Made by a program: the position numbers and the translations under genes. Of a stretch of 64,000 bases of DNA, positions 33,706-42,047 are shown in pieces (the first letter of the stretch is position 1; the number at the start of each line of letters is the position of its first letter). Below the pieces are notes generated by a model. It saw nothing but the letters and a program-made list of their open reading frames with translations, did not search any database and was not told where the DNA came from. The stretch is from assembly GCF_014161445.1 (NCBI RefSeq), contig NZ_JABBXA010000004.1, positions 244,075 through 308,074 on the forward strand, read 5' to 3'. The stretch comes from Microbispora sp. H13382. Its GTDB lineage: Bacteria; Actinomycetota; Actinomycetes; Streptosporangiales; Streptosporangiaceae.

Positions 33706-35085
33706 TCAGTAGGAGCGCTGGCTCTGGGCGTTGAGCTCCTTCATGCGTACGGCCTTGGCGGGATCGGTGCGGGGGTCGTCCACGCGCAGCACGTCGAGTC
33801 CCTTGGTGATGTCGCTGGAGTAGATGTAGCCGTTGTAGTAGTAGGCCGACCAGGAGCCGCCGAGGTGGAGCTCCGGCGCCAGCGGCCCGCGCTCGAAGTA
33901 GGCGATCTCCTGCGGGTGGGCGGAGTCGGTGAAGTCCCAGACCGAGACTCCGCCCATGTACCACCCCTGGACCATCACGTCGCGGCCCGGGACGGGCACC
34001 AGCGCGCCGTTGTGGGCCACGCAGTTCTCCTCGGCGTCCTGGGCCCGGGGAATCTTGAAGTAGCCCTGCCGCACGAGCCTGCGCTCCGGCGTCAGCGTGT
34101 AGATCGCGTCCGCGCCCTTGGTCGCGCTCACCGAGGGCAGGCAGGTGGCGGCCACCCCGCCGCCCATCTCGTCGCTGAAGACGACCTTGGTGCCCTCGTT
34201 GTTGAACGTGGCCGAGTGCCAGATGGAGAAGTTCTCCTCGTCGCGCACGGTCTGCAGCAGCTTCGGGCGCACCGGGTCGGAGATGTCCAGCAGGACGCCG
34301 TCGCCGAAGCAGGCGCCGGCGGCCAGGTCCTTCTCGGGGTAGACGGTGATGTCGTGGCAGCCGCCCAGGCCGTCCTCGCCCGCCGCCCTGCCCGCGAACA
34401 GCTCGGGCTTGGCCACGACCCGTGCCTTGCCGGGGTCGCCGACGGGAACCTCCACGATCGAGATGTTCTGGTGGGGCGGTCCGCAGTTCGTCGTGTCCGG
34501 CTCCGGGCCGGGGGAGGACACGTACAGGTAGACCGTCCCGGCGTCCTTCCCCGGCACGACCGCGTGCGTGTGCGAGCCGCACTCCGTGCGTACGGACTTC
34601 AGATAGCGCGGGTGGGCCTTGTCGGAGACGTCGAAGACGCGGATGCCCTCCCACGCGCCCGCGGCCGCCGGGTCCCCGGCCTCGCTCGCACAGGTGTCGT
34701 CCGTACGGGGCTCGTCGACGGACAGGAACAGCAGGTCGCCGGAGACCGAGATGTCGTTCTGCCCGCCGGGGCACTCCACCCGCGCGACGGCCTTCGGATG
34801 CTCGGGGTCGCCGATGTCGTGCACCGTGAAGCCCCCGTAGTTGCCCACGAACGCGTAACGGCCCTGGAAGGCCATGTCGGTGCCCCAGTCGTCCGGGCCG
34901 TCGAACGGCGCCGCCAGAGGGACGTTGGCGACCACCTTCATGTTGGGGCTGTGCCTGATCTGGTCCTGGGCCGGAATGCCCTCCGCGGCGGCCGTCGGCG
35001 ACGGCGCGGGCTCGGCGGGGGCACATGCCGGGGCCAGGAGGACAACCGTCGCCACCAGCGCGCCCTTCAGCCTCGGTCTGCTCAC
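33706..35085 (-). CDS. LVIVD-repeat lipoprotein (beta-propeller)
   Basis: The 459-residue surface protein has a lipoprotein signal (basic start, VATVVLLAPAC with Cys at about residue 21). The body is a seven-bladed propeller of LVIVD type: units such as GRYAFVGNYGGFTVHDIGDPEHP, IRVFDVSDKAHPRY, VLLDISDPVRPKL and VSVWDFTDSAHPQEI are about 45-60 residues apart. Several Cys residues may form disulfides. Function is unknown; this type often carries a ligand or partner-binding role outside the cell. GTG at 35085 is used because it gives a proper signal sequence. It is divergent from a DUF305 lipoprotein gene. Confidence 0.88.
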   Translation of the reverse strand: MSRPRLKGALVATVVLLAPACAPAEPAPSPTAAAEGIPAQDQIRHSPNMKVVANVPLAAPFDGPDDWGTDMAFQGRYAFVGNYGGFTVHDIGDPEHPKAVARVECPGGQNDISVSGDLLFLSVDEPRTDDTCASEAGDPAAAGAWEGIRVFDVSDKAHPRYLKSVRTECGSHTHAVVPGKDAGTVYLYVSSPGPEPDTTNCGPPHQNISIVEVPVGDPGKARVVAKPELFAGRAAGEDGLGGCHDITVYPEKDLAAGACFGDGVLLDISDPVRPKLLQTVRDEENFSIWHSATFNNEGTKVVFSDEMGGGVAATCLPSVSATKGADAIYTLTPERRLVRQGYFKIPRAQDAEENCVAHNGALVPVPGRDVMVQGWYMGGVSVWDFTDSAHPQEIAYFERGPLAPELHLGGSWSAYYYNGYIYSSDITKGLDVLRVDDPRTDPAKAVRMKELNAQSQRSY

Positions 35086-35126
35086 ATCGCCCCCATGTCC
35101 GCGGATCATCGCCCACTATGGAAGTT

Positions 35127-35777
35127 ATGTCGAGCCCGCGGCCGGTGCGGACCGGTTTGGTAACGGTTGTGCTGGCAGTTGCGCCCGCGCTGGCCGCCTG
35201 CTCGTCCGGCGCCGCTCCACCGGCGCGCGCCGACGCCCCGGTGATCGCGCCCGGCGCCCCCGGGCAGTCCGGTTCCCCTACGGCCCCTGCAGCCGCGCGG
35301 ACAGGGCCGGTGGCCGCGGACGTCCGGTTCGCCGAGGCGATGATCCCGCATCACCGGCAGGCGCTGGAGATGGCCGGGCTGGCCGCGGCGCGTACTGATG
35401 ATCCGCTGGTGACCGCGGTGGCGAACCGCGTGATGGACGGGCAACGCCCGGAGATCGCGGTGATGGAGTCGTGGCTGCGAGGGCTGGGCCGTACGCCGCC
35501 GTCCGGCCACGACCACGGCACGAGTGATCTCGGGATGGGCGGCTACGGCATGGCCGGTGAGGAGGAGCTCAGCCGGCTGCGCACGGCGCGGGGGCGCGGC
35601 TTCGACAGGCTCTTTCTGGCGCTGATGATCCGGCACCACGAGGGCGCGGTGAGCATGGCGGCGGAGGAGCTGCGCCGGGGACGGGACCGCACCATGCGGA
35701 CGATGGCCCAGGACGTCGTCTCCGGCCAGCAGATCGAGATCGCGCGTATGAGAGGGATCCAGCGGAAGCTGGGCTGA
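35127..35777 (+). CDS. DUF305 family lipoprotein
   Basis: A 216-residue protein with a lipoprotein signal (VTVVLAVAPALAAC) and two ferritin-like DUF305 helical pairs: FAEAMIPHHRQALEMAGL and FLALMIRHHEGAVSMA, each with the conserved M-xx-HH motif. Between them lies a His/Gly/Met-rich loop (GHDHGTSD, GMGGYGMAG). Family members are often found with copper homeostasis genes; metal binding by the HH and Met residues is plausible but unproved. ATG at 35127 or the one at 35118 may be used. Confidence 0.88.
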   Translation: MSSPRPVRTGLVTVVLAVAPALAACSSGAAPPARADAPVIAPGAPGQSGSPTAPAAARTGPVAADVRFAEAMIPHHRQALEMAGLAAARTDDPLVTAVANRVMDGQRPEIAVMESWLRGLGRTPPSGHDHGTSDLGMGGYGMAGEEELSRLRTARGRGFDRLFLALMIRHHEGAVSMAAEELRRGRDRTMRTMAQDVVSGQQIEIARMRGIQRKLG

Positions 35778-35780
35778 TCC

Positions 35781-36197
35781 CTAGGAACTCCAGAGCATGT
35801 TGGTGAGCTCCTCGTCCAGGTCCATGAAGTCGGTCTCACGGCCGGCGGAGACGAGCTCGTAGGTCCGGTGCAGGAACTCGGTGAGAGGGGCCAGCGGCAC
35901 CTCGAACAGGGCCTGGCCGAAGGGTGAGGTGAGGCTGATGTTGAGCGTGCGCTCGCCGTCCGACCGGGCCGGCCACACCTGGACGTCGCCGTCCCCGACG
36001 CGCCGCACGATGCCGACGGTCAGCAGCTCACGGGCGAAGATCCACTCGACCGGCTCGTCATTCCCCACGTGGAAGGCCATCCGGATGGCGTACGGATCCT
36101 CGGCCGTGTAACTCAGGCCGGCGAGCAAGGGGACGGTCGTACGGTCGGGGACCACAAGCCGAAGGCCTAGCTCGGCAGAGACGGTGGTGCTGTTCAT
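35781..36197 (-). CDS. ssgB: SsgB, sporulation-specific cell division regulator
   Basis: The 138-residue SsgA-like protein matches SsgB: LRLVVPDRTTVPLLAGLSYTAEDPYAIRMAFH, EPVEWIFARELLTVGIVRRVGDGDV and VPLAPLTEFLHRTYELV. In Streptomyces SsgB brings FtsZ to future sporulation septa; it is the most widely conserved member among morphologically complex actinomycetes. ATG at 36197 gives the family-standard N-terminus MNSTTVSAEL. This gene is the main evidence that the host sporulates. It converges on the DUF305 gene with three bases between the stops. Confidence 0.93.
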   Translation of the reverse strand: MNSTTVSAELGLRLVVPDRTTVPLLAGLSYTAEDPYAIRMAFHVGNDEPVEWIFARELLTVGIVRRVGDGDVQVWPARSDGERTLNISLTSPFGQALFEVPLAPLTEFLHRTYELVSAGRETDFMDLDEELTNMLWSS

Positions 36198-36663
36198 CGT
36201 CAGCCAAACCTTTTCGTCGTCGGGTCCCCTGTCAGGGGCTTTCACTGCGTCTTCACTGTCCGGTCGGGCCTCGCCGGGCTCTCGCGCTACGAGACGAACG
36301 AAGAGACCCGTAGGAAAGATTCCGCCTCCAGGCCCTTCTGTAACGCACATCACAGCTTGACATTCGGTCATCTACCAGCTCAAACATCACCAACAGGCTT
36401 GTCCTTACCTCTGCTTTGCGTGTCGGCGGGGCCGCGCCGGGCGATGCCATTGCGGGCGAATGATCTCAGGTCGTGCGTATAGGTCGAGCATGGAGCATCA
36501 CGATGCTATGACACCACACCCCCACGCCGGGGACGGTCTGGCGAACCTTTCGAAGGTGTTGACGAAGGCGGGACGATCGAGCCGACCGGGCCGTGCTTTC
36601 GCCATCACCCCCTCGGGTGCGGTATGGTTTTCCCCGTCGGCGCCGCGAGGCGCAGACGATCCC
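36198..36663. other. Long intergenic region between ssgB and tRNA-Val
   Basis: These 466 bases hold the upstream region of ssgB, with less GC than the neighbourhood (for example CATCACAGCTTGACATTCGG around 36345-36365, a possible promoter). I see no conserved reading frame and no RNA gene before the tRNA. Confidence 0.55.
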
Positions 36664-36735
36664 GGGCGATTAGCTCAGCGGGAGAGCGCTTCGTTCACAC
36701 CGAAGAGGTCACTGGTTCGATCCCAGTATCGCCCA
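36664..36735 (+). tRNA. tRNA-Val (anticodon CAC), integration target
   Basis: Acceptor GGGCGAT/ATCGCCC, D arm AGCTCAGCGGGAGAGC, anticodon stem CTTCG/CGAAG with loop TTCACAC (CAC), T loop GGTTCGATCC, discriminator A. Its 3' half (36693 onward) is repeated at 45594-45639, and an integrase gene lies just downstream, so this is the attachment gene of the integrated element. The tRNA is intact after integration. Confidence 0.95.
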
Positions 36736-36738
36736 CAC
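36693..36738 (+). repeat. attL of the integrated element
   Basis: 46 bp covering the anticodon loop to just past the tRNA end. It matches 45594-45639 at 44 of 46 positions; the differences are G/A at position 10 and T/C at position 35. The integrase gene starts its 3' end 60 bases away. Confidence 0.9.
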
Positions 36739-36742
36739 GATC

Positions 36743-36779
36743 AAGGCCCGTCGGAGACCACCACTCCAACGGGCCTTTT
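36743..36779 (+). terminator. Terminator after tRNA-Val / int
   Basis: AAGGCCCGT and ACGGGCCTT form a perfect 9-bp stem with a 17-base loop followed by TTTT. It can stop both the tRNA transcript and int transcription from the other side. Confidence 0.8.
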
Positions 36780-36799
36780 CGCTGTTCAAAGCTTTGGCT

Positions 36800-38074
36800 C
36801 TAGCTGTCGTCCTCCTGTCGGCCGAGGTCAGCGGCGCTGACCGCGTCCGGCTCCTGGGGCCGATCGGGAACAGGAGTCAGCGAAAAGTCAGCGAATGCCG
36901 CCCGAGCCCTGCCGTAGCGGTCGCGCGAGGAGTGTGTGTAACGGTTGAGCGTCGTGGACATCTGCTCGTGCCCGAGGAGGCGCGCCACGTCGTTCACGGG
37001 AACGCCGTCGGAGACGAGCCACGTGGCGTAGCAGTGCCGCAGATCGTGGAACCGCAGCCCCTCGGCGGCATGCTTGGCGACGTGCGCCACGGCCTCCCGG
37101 TGGGTCGGGAACTCCTGGCGGTGCTCCAGGCCCTCCTTGTCCTGCCAGACGCCGAGGAAGACACCCGGCCCGGCCTCCACGACCTTGCCCAGCAGTCCGG
37201 CCCGGACGAGGGATGGGCGCCAGTCCCGAGACCGGAAGAGCGTCCGGCGGAGCGGACCGCCTGCCGCGTTGGTGAACACCTCTCCGACCGGTCCGGCCGG
37301 GTAGCGCTCGCGGTGCGCGGCGAGCAGCTCGACGACGAAGGGCGGAAGGGGCACCTCCCGCCGTCCGGCCTTGGACTTGGGGTAGGGCTTGTGCGTCACC
37401 GTGCCCGCCACCTCGACGGCCACCCGCTCCACCCTTACGGTATCGGCGTCGAGGTCGACGGCGTCCCAGCGCAGGCCCACGCATTCACCCCAGCGGAGGC
37501 CGGTGCCGGCGGCGAGGCCGACGAGCGCCCGGTAGCGGCCAGGGACGTGGGGGAGCAGCACGGCCAGGTCCTCACGGCTGATGATCCGGTCGTCGCCCGC
37601 CTTGCGCCGTCGCTTGGGCAGCCGTACGCCCTCGCACGGGTTGGCACCAACGATCCGGTCACGTACGGCCGACTTGAGCACGGTTGACAGCAGCCGGTGG
37701 CACTCGGCCACGGTCGCGGGGGCGAGCCGCTTGCTCAGGTCGCTGACCCACGTCTGCACCGCGCTGTGGTCGATGCGCCCGAGGGGGACATCTCGCCAGC
37801 GCGGCAGCACGTGCGTCCGCATGATCGAGTCGTCACGGGCCACGGTGGTGATCTCGTGGTTGCGCGACAGCATCCACTTGGTCGCGTACGGCCCGAACTT
37901 GGTCTTGCCCGCGTGGGGGTCGACGTAGGTGCCGCGGTTAAGCGAGCTGCTGATCTCGGCGAGGAAGGCGGTGGCCTCCTTCTTCGTGGCGAAGGTCTTG
38001 GACCGCTGGCGGTCGGTGTGGTCGCGCCAGTTGGCCCGGTAGGTGCCCGCCTTGGTCTTCACGATGTGCCCCAT
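36800..38074 (-). CDS. int: Tyrosine recombinase (integrase)
   Basis: The 424-residue integrase catalyses site-specific recombination between attP and the tRNA-Val gene. Residues 1-60 are the arm-binding part, 65-160 the SAM-like core-binding domain, and 175-400 the catalytic domain. The active residues are Arg in AAGTGLRWGE, Lys in YPKSKAGRREVPL, HDLRH, LGHEQM (His) and the nucleophile Tyr in TTLNRYTHSS. All are present, so the enzyme itself looks intact. Its ATG (38072-38074) lies one base beyond the xis stop, as in pSAM2-type elements. Confidence 0.95.
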   Translation of the reverse strand: MGHIVKTKAGTYRANWRDHTDRQRSKTFATKKEATAFLAEISSSLNRGTYVDPHAGKTKFGPYATKWMLSRNHEITTVARDDSIMRTHVLPRWRDVPLGRIDHSAVQTWVSDLSKRLAPATVAECHRLLSTVLKSAVRDRIVGANPCEGVRLPKRRRKAGDDRIISREDLAVLLPHVPGRYRALVGLAAGTGLRWGECVGLRWDAVDLDADTVRVERVAVEVAGTVTHKPYPKSKAGRREVPLPPFVVELLAAHRERYPAGPVGEVFTNAAGGPLRRTLFRSRDWRPSLVRAGLLGKVVEAGPGVFLGVWQDKEGLEHRQEFPTHREAVAHVAKHAAEGLRFHDLRHCYATWLVSDGVPVNDVARLLGHEQMSTTLNRYTHSSRDRYGRARAAFADFSLTPVPDRPQEPDAVSAADLGRQEDDS

Positions 38075-38075
38075 C

Positions 38076-38318
38076 TCAGCGGCGCCCTTCCTCAGTCAGG
38101 CCGTCCAGCCAGGCGTGGAACCGCCGCTTGGGGATGATCCACCGGCCGCCCATCCGCAGGGCCGGGATGGTGCCCTCCCGGACGAGGGCGTAGGCGCTGC
38201 CCCGCGAGAGCGACAGCAGCCGTGCGACCTCTGGCACCGTGTAGACGGCCCGGTCGTCCTCTGCGGCCTAGGCGGCAGGAGTGCCCTGCCGGGGAACGAG
38301 CGAGATCACGTTGTTCAT
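38076..38318 (-). pseudogene. xis: xis excisionase with in-frame amber codon
   Basis: From ATG at 38318, which overlaps the rep stop (ATGA), the frame reads MNNVISLVPRQGTPAA, then TAG at 38268-38270. It continues AAEDDRAVYTVPEVARLLSL, SRGSAYALVREGTIPALRMG, GRWIIPKRRFHAWLDGL to a normal stop just before int. The downstream part is a complete MerR-like excisionase helix-turn-helix. The 16 codons before the stop may be dispensable: the GTG in YTVPEV could restart translation, so the gene may be damaged or merely use a later start. Called pseudogene with reserve. Confidence 0.6.
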
Positions 38319-39710
38319 GACGAGTTACCTCCTGCTGTGTCGTCAGTGAGCTGCATGGCGAGCGCCGCCTCCCCGGAGGTGAAGCCTTGGCCGGCATAAG
38401 CCCAGGAGCCGACGACGAGAGTGCTCTCGGGCTCGTAGGGCAGCCGGGCGAAGGTCATGCGCAGGCGGAAATCGGCCCGGGCCTGGCGCAACCGGGTCAG
38501 GGTGGTCGAGTAGGTGCGGCTCTTGGTGGAGAAATGGCCGCGGAAGCCGAGCATGTGCGCCCAGTCCCGCAGCCGCAGCCCCGTGAGCACCGGGTACGTG
38601 TCGGGGTCACCCAGCGTCCAGGCGGTACGGATGAGCCGGGCCGCGTGCTCGGAGACGCCCTGCTCGTGGAGCCTGGAGCAGGTCCCGCAGCTTAACCCGC
38701 CGGTCGAGGGTGCCGGAGGTCTCCGCCGCCTTCGTGGCGTACTTGGCGACGTAGGCCGCCACGGCCCGTTCGGACAGGTGCTGTCCGTCGTGGAGGTCGC
38801 CGGGGTCGATCGGCCGTACGTCGACCTGCTCGCCCCACACCAGGTGCCGGGTCGGCTGGCCGAGGTCGGGGGCATCGAGCCGTACGGCCGTGACGGCGGT
38901 GCGGATGGCGTCGGTGAGCAGGTCGACGGTGGCCCAGGCCGGAGGCGGGATGACGCCTTCGTCGCTGCGGCCGTCGAGCCGGATCACGGCGTGGAAGTGG
39001 ACGACCCCGCGCGCCTGGAACTCGGCGACCTTGGCGAAGGACACCCGGACCATACGGTCGAAGTCCTTGCGGGTGAGCCCGGCCGAGGCCGCCAGGTGGC
39101 GGCGCAGGTAGATGGTGAAGCGGCGCCACAGGTTCCCGGCGTGGGCGTTCCACAGCACGTGGCCCACGTAGTCGTAGGTGCCCGGGTCGAGGGGTTGGCC
39201 GATGCACGGGTCGCCCGCAGCGTGTCGTTCGAAGCAGGCCGGGCCGGTGCGGCGTGGGTGGCAGATGACGGCCTGGCCGTCTTTGCCGGGGCCGCGATGC
39301 ACCGGGCCGAAGGACGGCGCGGTCAGCGTGGCGAACACGCGCGGATGAGTGCGGACCGTTTCGGGGACGCCCTTGTCGCCGCCGAGCAGGCCGGAGCGGA
39401 TGAGGTGGAAGGTGTCGCGGCGGTAGACCTCGGCGCAGGCGGGGCAGCGGGTGGCGCGGCGGTTGCCGCAGCGGAAGAGCAACTGTCCGTGTGGTTCGGC
39501 GTAGGTGGTGTAGTGGCCGAGGATCTCGCCGGTGTGGGTGTCGAGGGTGTGGGTGTGTCCGGTCAGGCGGATGGGTTCGCGGCAGCCGCCGAGGCGGTGG
39601 ACTTGCTGGAGCCACCGGGTGAGGTCGTGGCCGGAGCGGCGGGTCAGGTCGCGGATGACGGGGCCGACCAGGTCGCCGATGCGGGCGGGAAGCTCGGGGG
39701 CTTGGGTCAC
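38315..39710 (-). pseudogene. RepSA-like rolling-circle replication initiator, frameshifted
   Basis: The first frame (39710 down to about 38690) encodes MTQAPELPARIGDLVGPVIR, a zinc-type cluster CGNRRATRCPACAEVY and the Rep core (ARGVVHFHAVIRLDG, YVAKYATKAAETSGTLDRR). It then leaves the family pattern. The conserved C-terminus (LHEQGVSEHAARLIRTAWTL, RDWAHMLGFRGHFSTKSRTY) is in another frame and ends at 38315. The switch lies near 38,660-38,700, so a one- or two-base indel splits a protein of about 460 residues. The GTG start overlaps the upstream small gene (GTGA). Sequencing error cannot be excluded. Confidence 0.8.
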
Positions 39711-39853
39711 CGGGCCTCCGTTCCGGTGCCGGAGCAGGCGGGGCAGGTGACGGTGGTCAGGGTGTAGGTGCCGGTGCGGTTGTCGGCCTGGCGGACGACG
39801 ACGGAGCCGCAGCCGCCGCAGTTGCGGCAGCAGGGGAGGTCGTTCTTGGACAT
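39707..39853 (-). CDS. 48-residue Cys-rich small protein
   Basis: From the ATG at 39853 the product begins MSKNDLPCCRNCGGCGS and ends with TCPACSGTGTEAR. Two zinc-ribbon or DnaJ-like knuckles (CRNCGGCG and CPACSGTG) are separated by about 24 residues. Its stop overlaps the rep start by four bases, so it is made with Rep; small Cys-rich proteins at this place are common in pSAM2-like elements. It may bind zinc; function unknown. Confidence 0.75.
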   Translation of the reverse strand: MSKNDLPCCRNCGGCGSVVVRQADNRTGTYTLTTVTCPACSGTGTEAR

Positions 39854-39967
39854 GACGGGGTCTCCTGGTGAGCGGTACGGGATGAGCGAGCAGGCGGGTG
39901 GGGCGGTGGAGCTGGCAGGCGTGGACCGCCCCGCGCCGGGGTTCAGGTCAGGGGGAGTGGCCGGCGG

Positions 39968-40090
39968 TTAGTTGAGGTAGCCGGAGCCGTTGCAGACGCC
40001 GCAGGTGCCGCGGGTCGTGCCGTAGGCGATGGTTCCGTGGCCGCCGCACATGTGGCAGGGGCGGCGTCGCAGCAGGCGGAAGCGCTTCAT
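39968..40090 (-). CDS. 40-residue CxxCxGxG small protein
   Basis: From the ATG at 40090 the product is basic (MKRFRLLRRRP), followed by CHMCGGHG and CGVCNGSG, two copies of the DnaJ-type zinc knuckle 15 residues apart. The start codon overlaps the stop of the Tra remnant (ATGA), which supports translation. Function unknown; it is the second such mini-protein in the element. Confidence 0.72.
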   Translation of the reverse strand: MKRFRLLRRRPCHMCGGHGTIAYGTTRGTCGVCNGSGYLN

Positions 40091-40671
40091 CGTGGTTCTC
40101 CTCGTGGTGAGCGATACGGGTTGCGATGGGTGGCGGCCAGGAGGCGGCAGGCGGGGCCGCGCCGGGTGGCGTCTATGCGCCGGGGATCGCGGCGGGTGGC
40201 CTGCAAGGTGATCCGGCCGGGCCGCCAATCGAGCACCCGCACGGAGTGGACCCGCCGGGCGTGGGCGAGGTTGGGCAGCTTGGCCGTGTAGTCCTCCGGC
40301 GTCTGCCCGTCCGCCAGGCCCACCGTGACGCGGAACCCGTTCGGCAGGGGGCGGATGAACCCCAGGTGGGGCGGCTTGTCGACCGCCACCCGCCGCAGCT
40401 TGCGGTTGTGGGACAGGGCGGCGCCGGCATGCAGGGCTGCCCCGAGCGCGGGGACGCCGTCGAAGGTCCACCGCCAGCGGCGCCGCTGCGTCGTGAGCCC
40501 GCATCCGGCCGCGACGTTCCCCCACGTCAGGTAGACCGAGACGGCTTTACGCGGGTAGCCGACCAGCAGCCAGAACGAGACCGGGTGCAGCCGGTTCCAG
40601 GCCACCAGGCCCAGGATCACGGTGAGGGTGAACAGGCACGGGATGATGTAGACGAGCGCGTCAGCGGTCAT
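40087..40671 (-). CDS. Truncated Tra (FtsK-like) transfer protein, N-terminal region only
   Basis: A 194-residue protein. One membrane helix at residues 7-25 is followed by a domain with PNGFRVTVGLADGQTPEDYT, PNLAHARRVHSVRVLDWRPG and LQATRRDP. This is the part that precedes the motor in TraSA/TraB transfer proteins of actinomycete elements. The FtsK/SpoIIIE ATPase (Walker A and B) and the winged DNA-binding end are absent: the protein stops right after RRDP.. and a short Arg-rich tail. Without the pump it cannot move DNA. Either a deletion removed about 300 codons or the piece has been kept for another role. Confidence 0.7.
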   Translation of the reverse strand: MTADALVYIIPCLFTLTVILGLVAWNRLHPVSFWLLVGYPRKAVSVYLTWGNVAAGCGLTTQRRRWRWTFDGVPALGAALHAGAALSHNRKLRRVAVDKPPHLGFIRPLPNGFRVTVGLADGQTPEDYTAKLPNLAHARRVHSVRVLDWRPGRITLQATRRDPRRIDATRRGPACRLLAATHRNPYRSPRGEPR

Positions 40672-40768
40672 ACTGGAGACCTCTCTTCGGTGAGCGAAGG
40701 GAACGCCCCGGGAGCGGCGGAGCTGGCAGGCTTAGGGCCACTCCCGGGGCACCAGACGCGACCGCCGA

Positions 40769-41122
40769 TCAGGCGGCCTTGACGGCGGCGGGGACGATCG
40801 CCTCGGCCCGAAAGCCGAGCCCGGACCGGCCGTTCATCTGCCAGAAGAACGCCGACAGGCCCACCGGCCGGACCTGCACCCCCTCGGGGATGGTGGGGAA
40901 GTCGATCGAGGGGAACGTGACGTTGATGACCGGGTTACGCCGGTCGTCGTTCGGCTTGGGCAGCAGCGGGATCGTGTACAGGTCCCGCCCCTCCGCGTCC
41001 TTCTTGATCTCGCCCGTCGCCCGGTCCACGATCTTCGGCTCGGGCTCGCCCGCGACGGTGAACGACAGGGCCGACAGGTCCACGGGGATGTTGCGCATCT
41101 CGAACCTCTTCCTTCCGGCCAT
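40769..41122 (-). CDS. Conserved hypothetical protein of actinomycete integrative elements
   Basis: A 117-residue acidic/neutral protein (starting MAGRKRFEMRNIPVDLSALS) with KIVDRATGEIKKDAEGRDLY and the late VTFPSIDFPTIPEGVQVRPV. It has no membrane segment or known catalytic motif; the beta-rich pattern could be an OB-like or regulatory fold. Proteins of this type sit between the regulator and tra genes of such elements. Function unknown. It is the first gene of the left-going operon behind the gntR gene. Confidence 0.75.
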   Translation of the reverse strand: MAGRKRFEMRNIPVDLSALSFTVAGEPEPKIVDRATGEIKKDAEGRDLYTIPLLPKPNDDRRNPVINVTFPSIDFPTIPEGVQVRPVGLSAFFWQMNGRSGLGFRAEAIVPAAVKAA

Positions 41123-41193
41123 CTCGGCCAGCTAGCCTCTAGCTGTCTACTCGTCTAGAGGAGTTGAGCAAGACCGAGGGAAGGCATGTCAAG

Positions 41194-41985
41194 TCAGTGA
41201 GCAGGAAGCTCGTAAGAAAGTTGGTACGCGTCACCGGACATCACGGTGTCGCACACCTCCACGGCCCGCCCGTTGACGTCGAACGCAGTGCGCACGAGGC
41301 GGAACACCGGGATGCCAGGACCGAGCAGCAGCAAACGGGCCTCCTCGCGCGTGGGCATCCGCGTGAACACGTCCTCCACGAACCGCTCCAACGTATGGCC
41401 CTGCTCTTCCAAACGGGCGTAGATGCCACCAAGCCCGGGGTTGGCGTCCATGATCTGCGTACCCCGCGCCAGCTCGGCGGGTATGTAGGACGTGGCAGTC
41501 TCCACCGGCCGCCCGTCCAGCGAATACCGCCGGCTGCGAACCACCACGACCTCACCAGGAGCGACCTTGAGACGCTCGGCGATATCGGCCGGGGCCGCAG
41601 CCTCCGTAACTTGGATCATGTCGACGGCCGGAGCGGCTCCAGCGGCCTCAGACTCCGCGATGAAGGCCGCCTTGCCCTCCTTACGGTGACGACGCGCGAA
41701 GCGATCAGACGCAAGACGCTTCACTTGAGGACGCGGCCGGACGAAGACGCCGCGGCCGTGTTCGGACACGACGAGTCCCTCAGTCTGCAGCTCCTGGATC
41801 GCGTTGCGGACCGTCATCCGGGCCACCGCATAGTGATCCATCAGCTTCGCCTCGGAGGGCAGCTTGTCACCCGGGCTCAGGCGCCCTCGTTCGATTGCCT
41901 CACGGAGGTGGTCGGCTATCTGCCGGAAGACGGCACGATCACTTGCCGGGTCCAACTGACCCACAAGGATCTCGTCACCGGCCAT
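41194..41985 (-). CDS. GntR/HutC-family repressor, KorSA-like
   Basis: The 263-residue regulator has an N-terminal winged helix (YHLREAIERG-type start, LSPGDKLPSEAKLMDHYAVA, MTVRNAIQELQTEGLV) and a UTRA effector domain (residues 100-260) with VVVRSRRYSLDGRPVETATS and RLVRTAFDVNGRAVEVCD. In pSAM2 the homologue KorSA silences transfer and replication genes; position and family here fit that role. It is divergent from the NUDIX gene, and the 62-base gap could hold shared operators. Confidence 0.88.
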   Translation of the reverse strand: MAGDEILVGQLDPASDRAVFRQIADHLREAIERGRLSPGDKLPSEAKLMDHYAVARMTVRNAIQELQTEGLVVSEHGRGVFVRPRPQVKRLASDRFARRHRKEGKAAFIAESEAAGAAPAVDMIQVTEAAAPADIAERLKVAPGEVVVVRSRRYSLDGRPVETATSYIPAELARGTQIMDANPGLGGIYARLEEQGHTLERFVEDVFTRMPTREEARLLLLGPGIPVFRLVRTAFDVNGRAVEVCDTVMSGDAYQLSYELPAH

Positions 41986-42047
41986 GCCCCACTCCTCGAC
42001 TCGTCTGCACGTCTACTACCCTCAAGGCTATCGGCTGGAGGTGACAT

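Noticed and set aside
36460..36840. 126-codon frame across the tRNA-Val gene
   Set aside because: It runs through a tRNA and its terminator and shows no protein resemblance.
38640..38720. Programmed frameshift in rep
   Set aside because: I see no clear slippery sequence or downstream pseudoknot; other genes of the element are also damaged.
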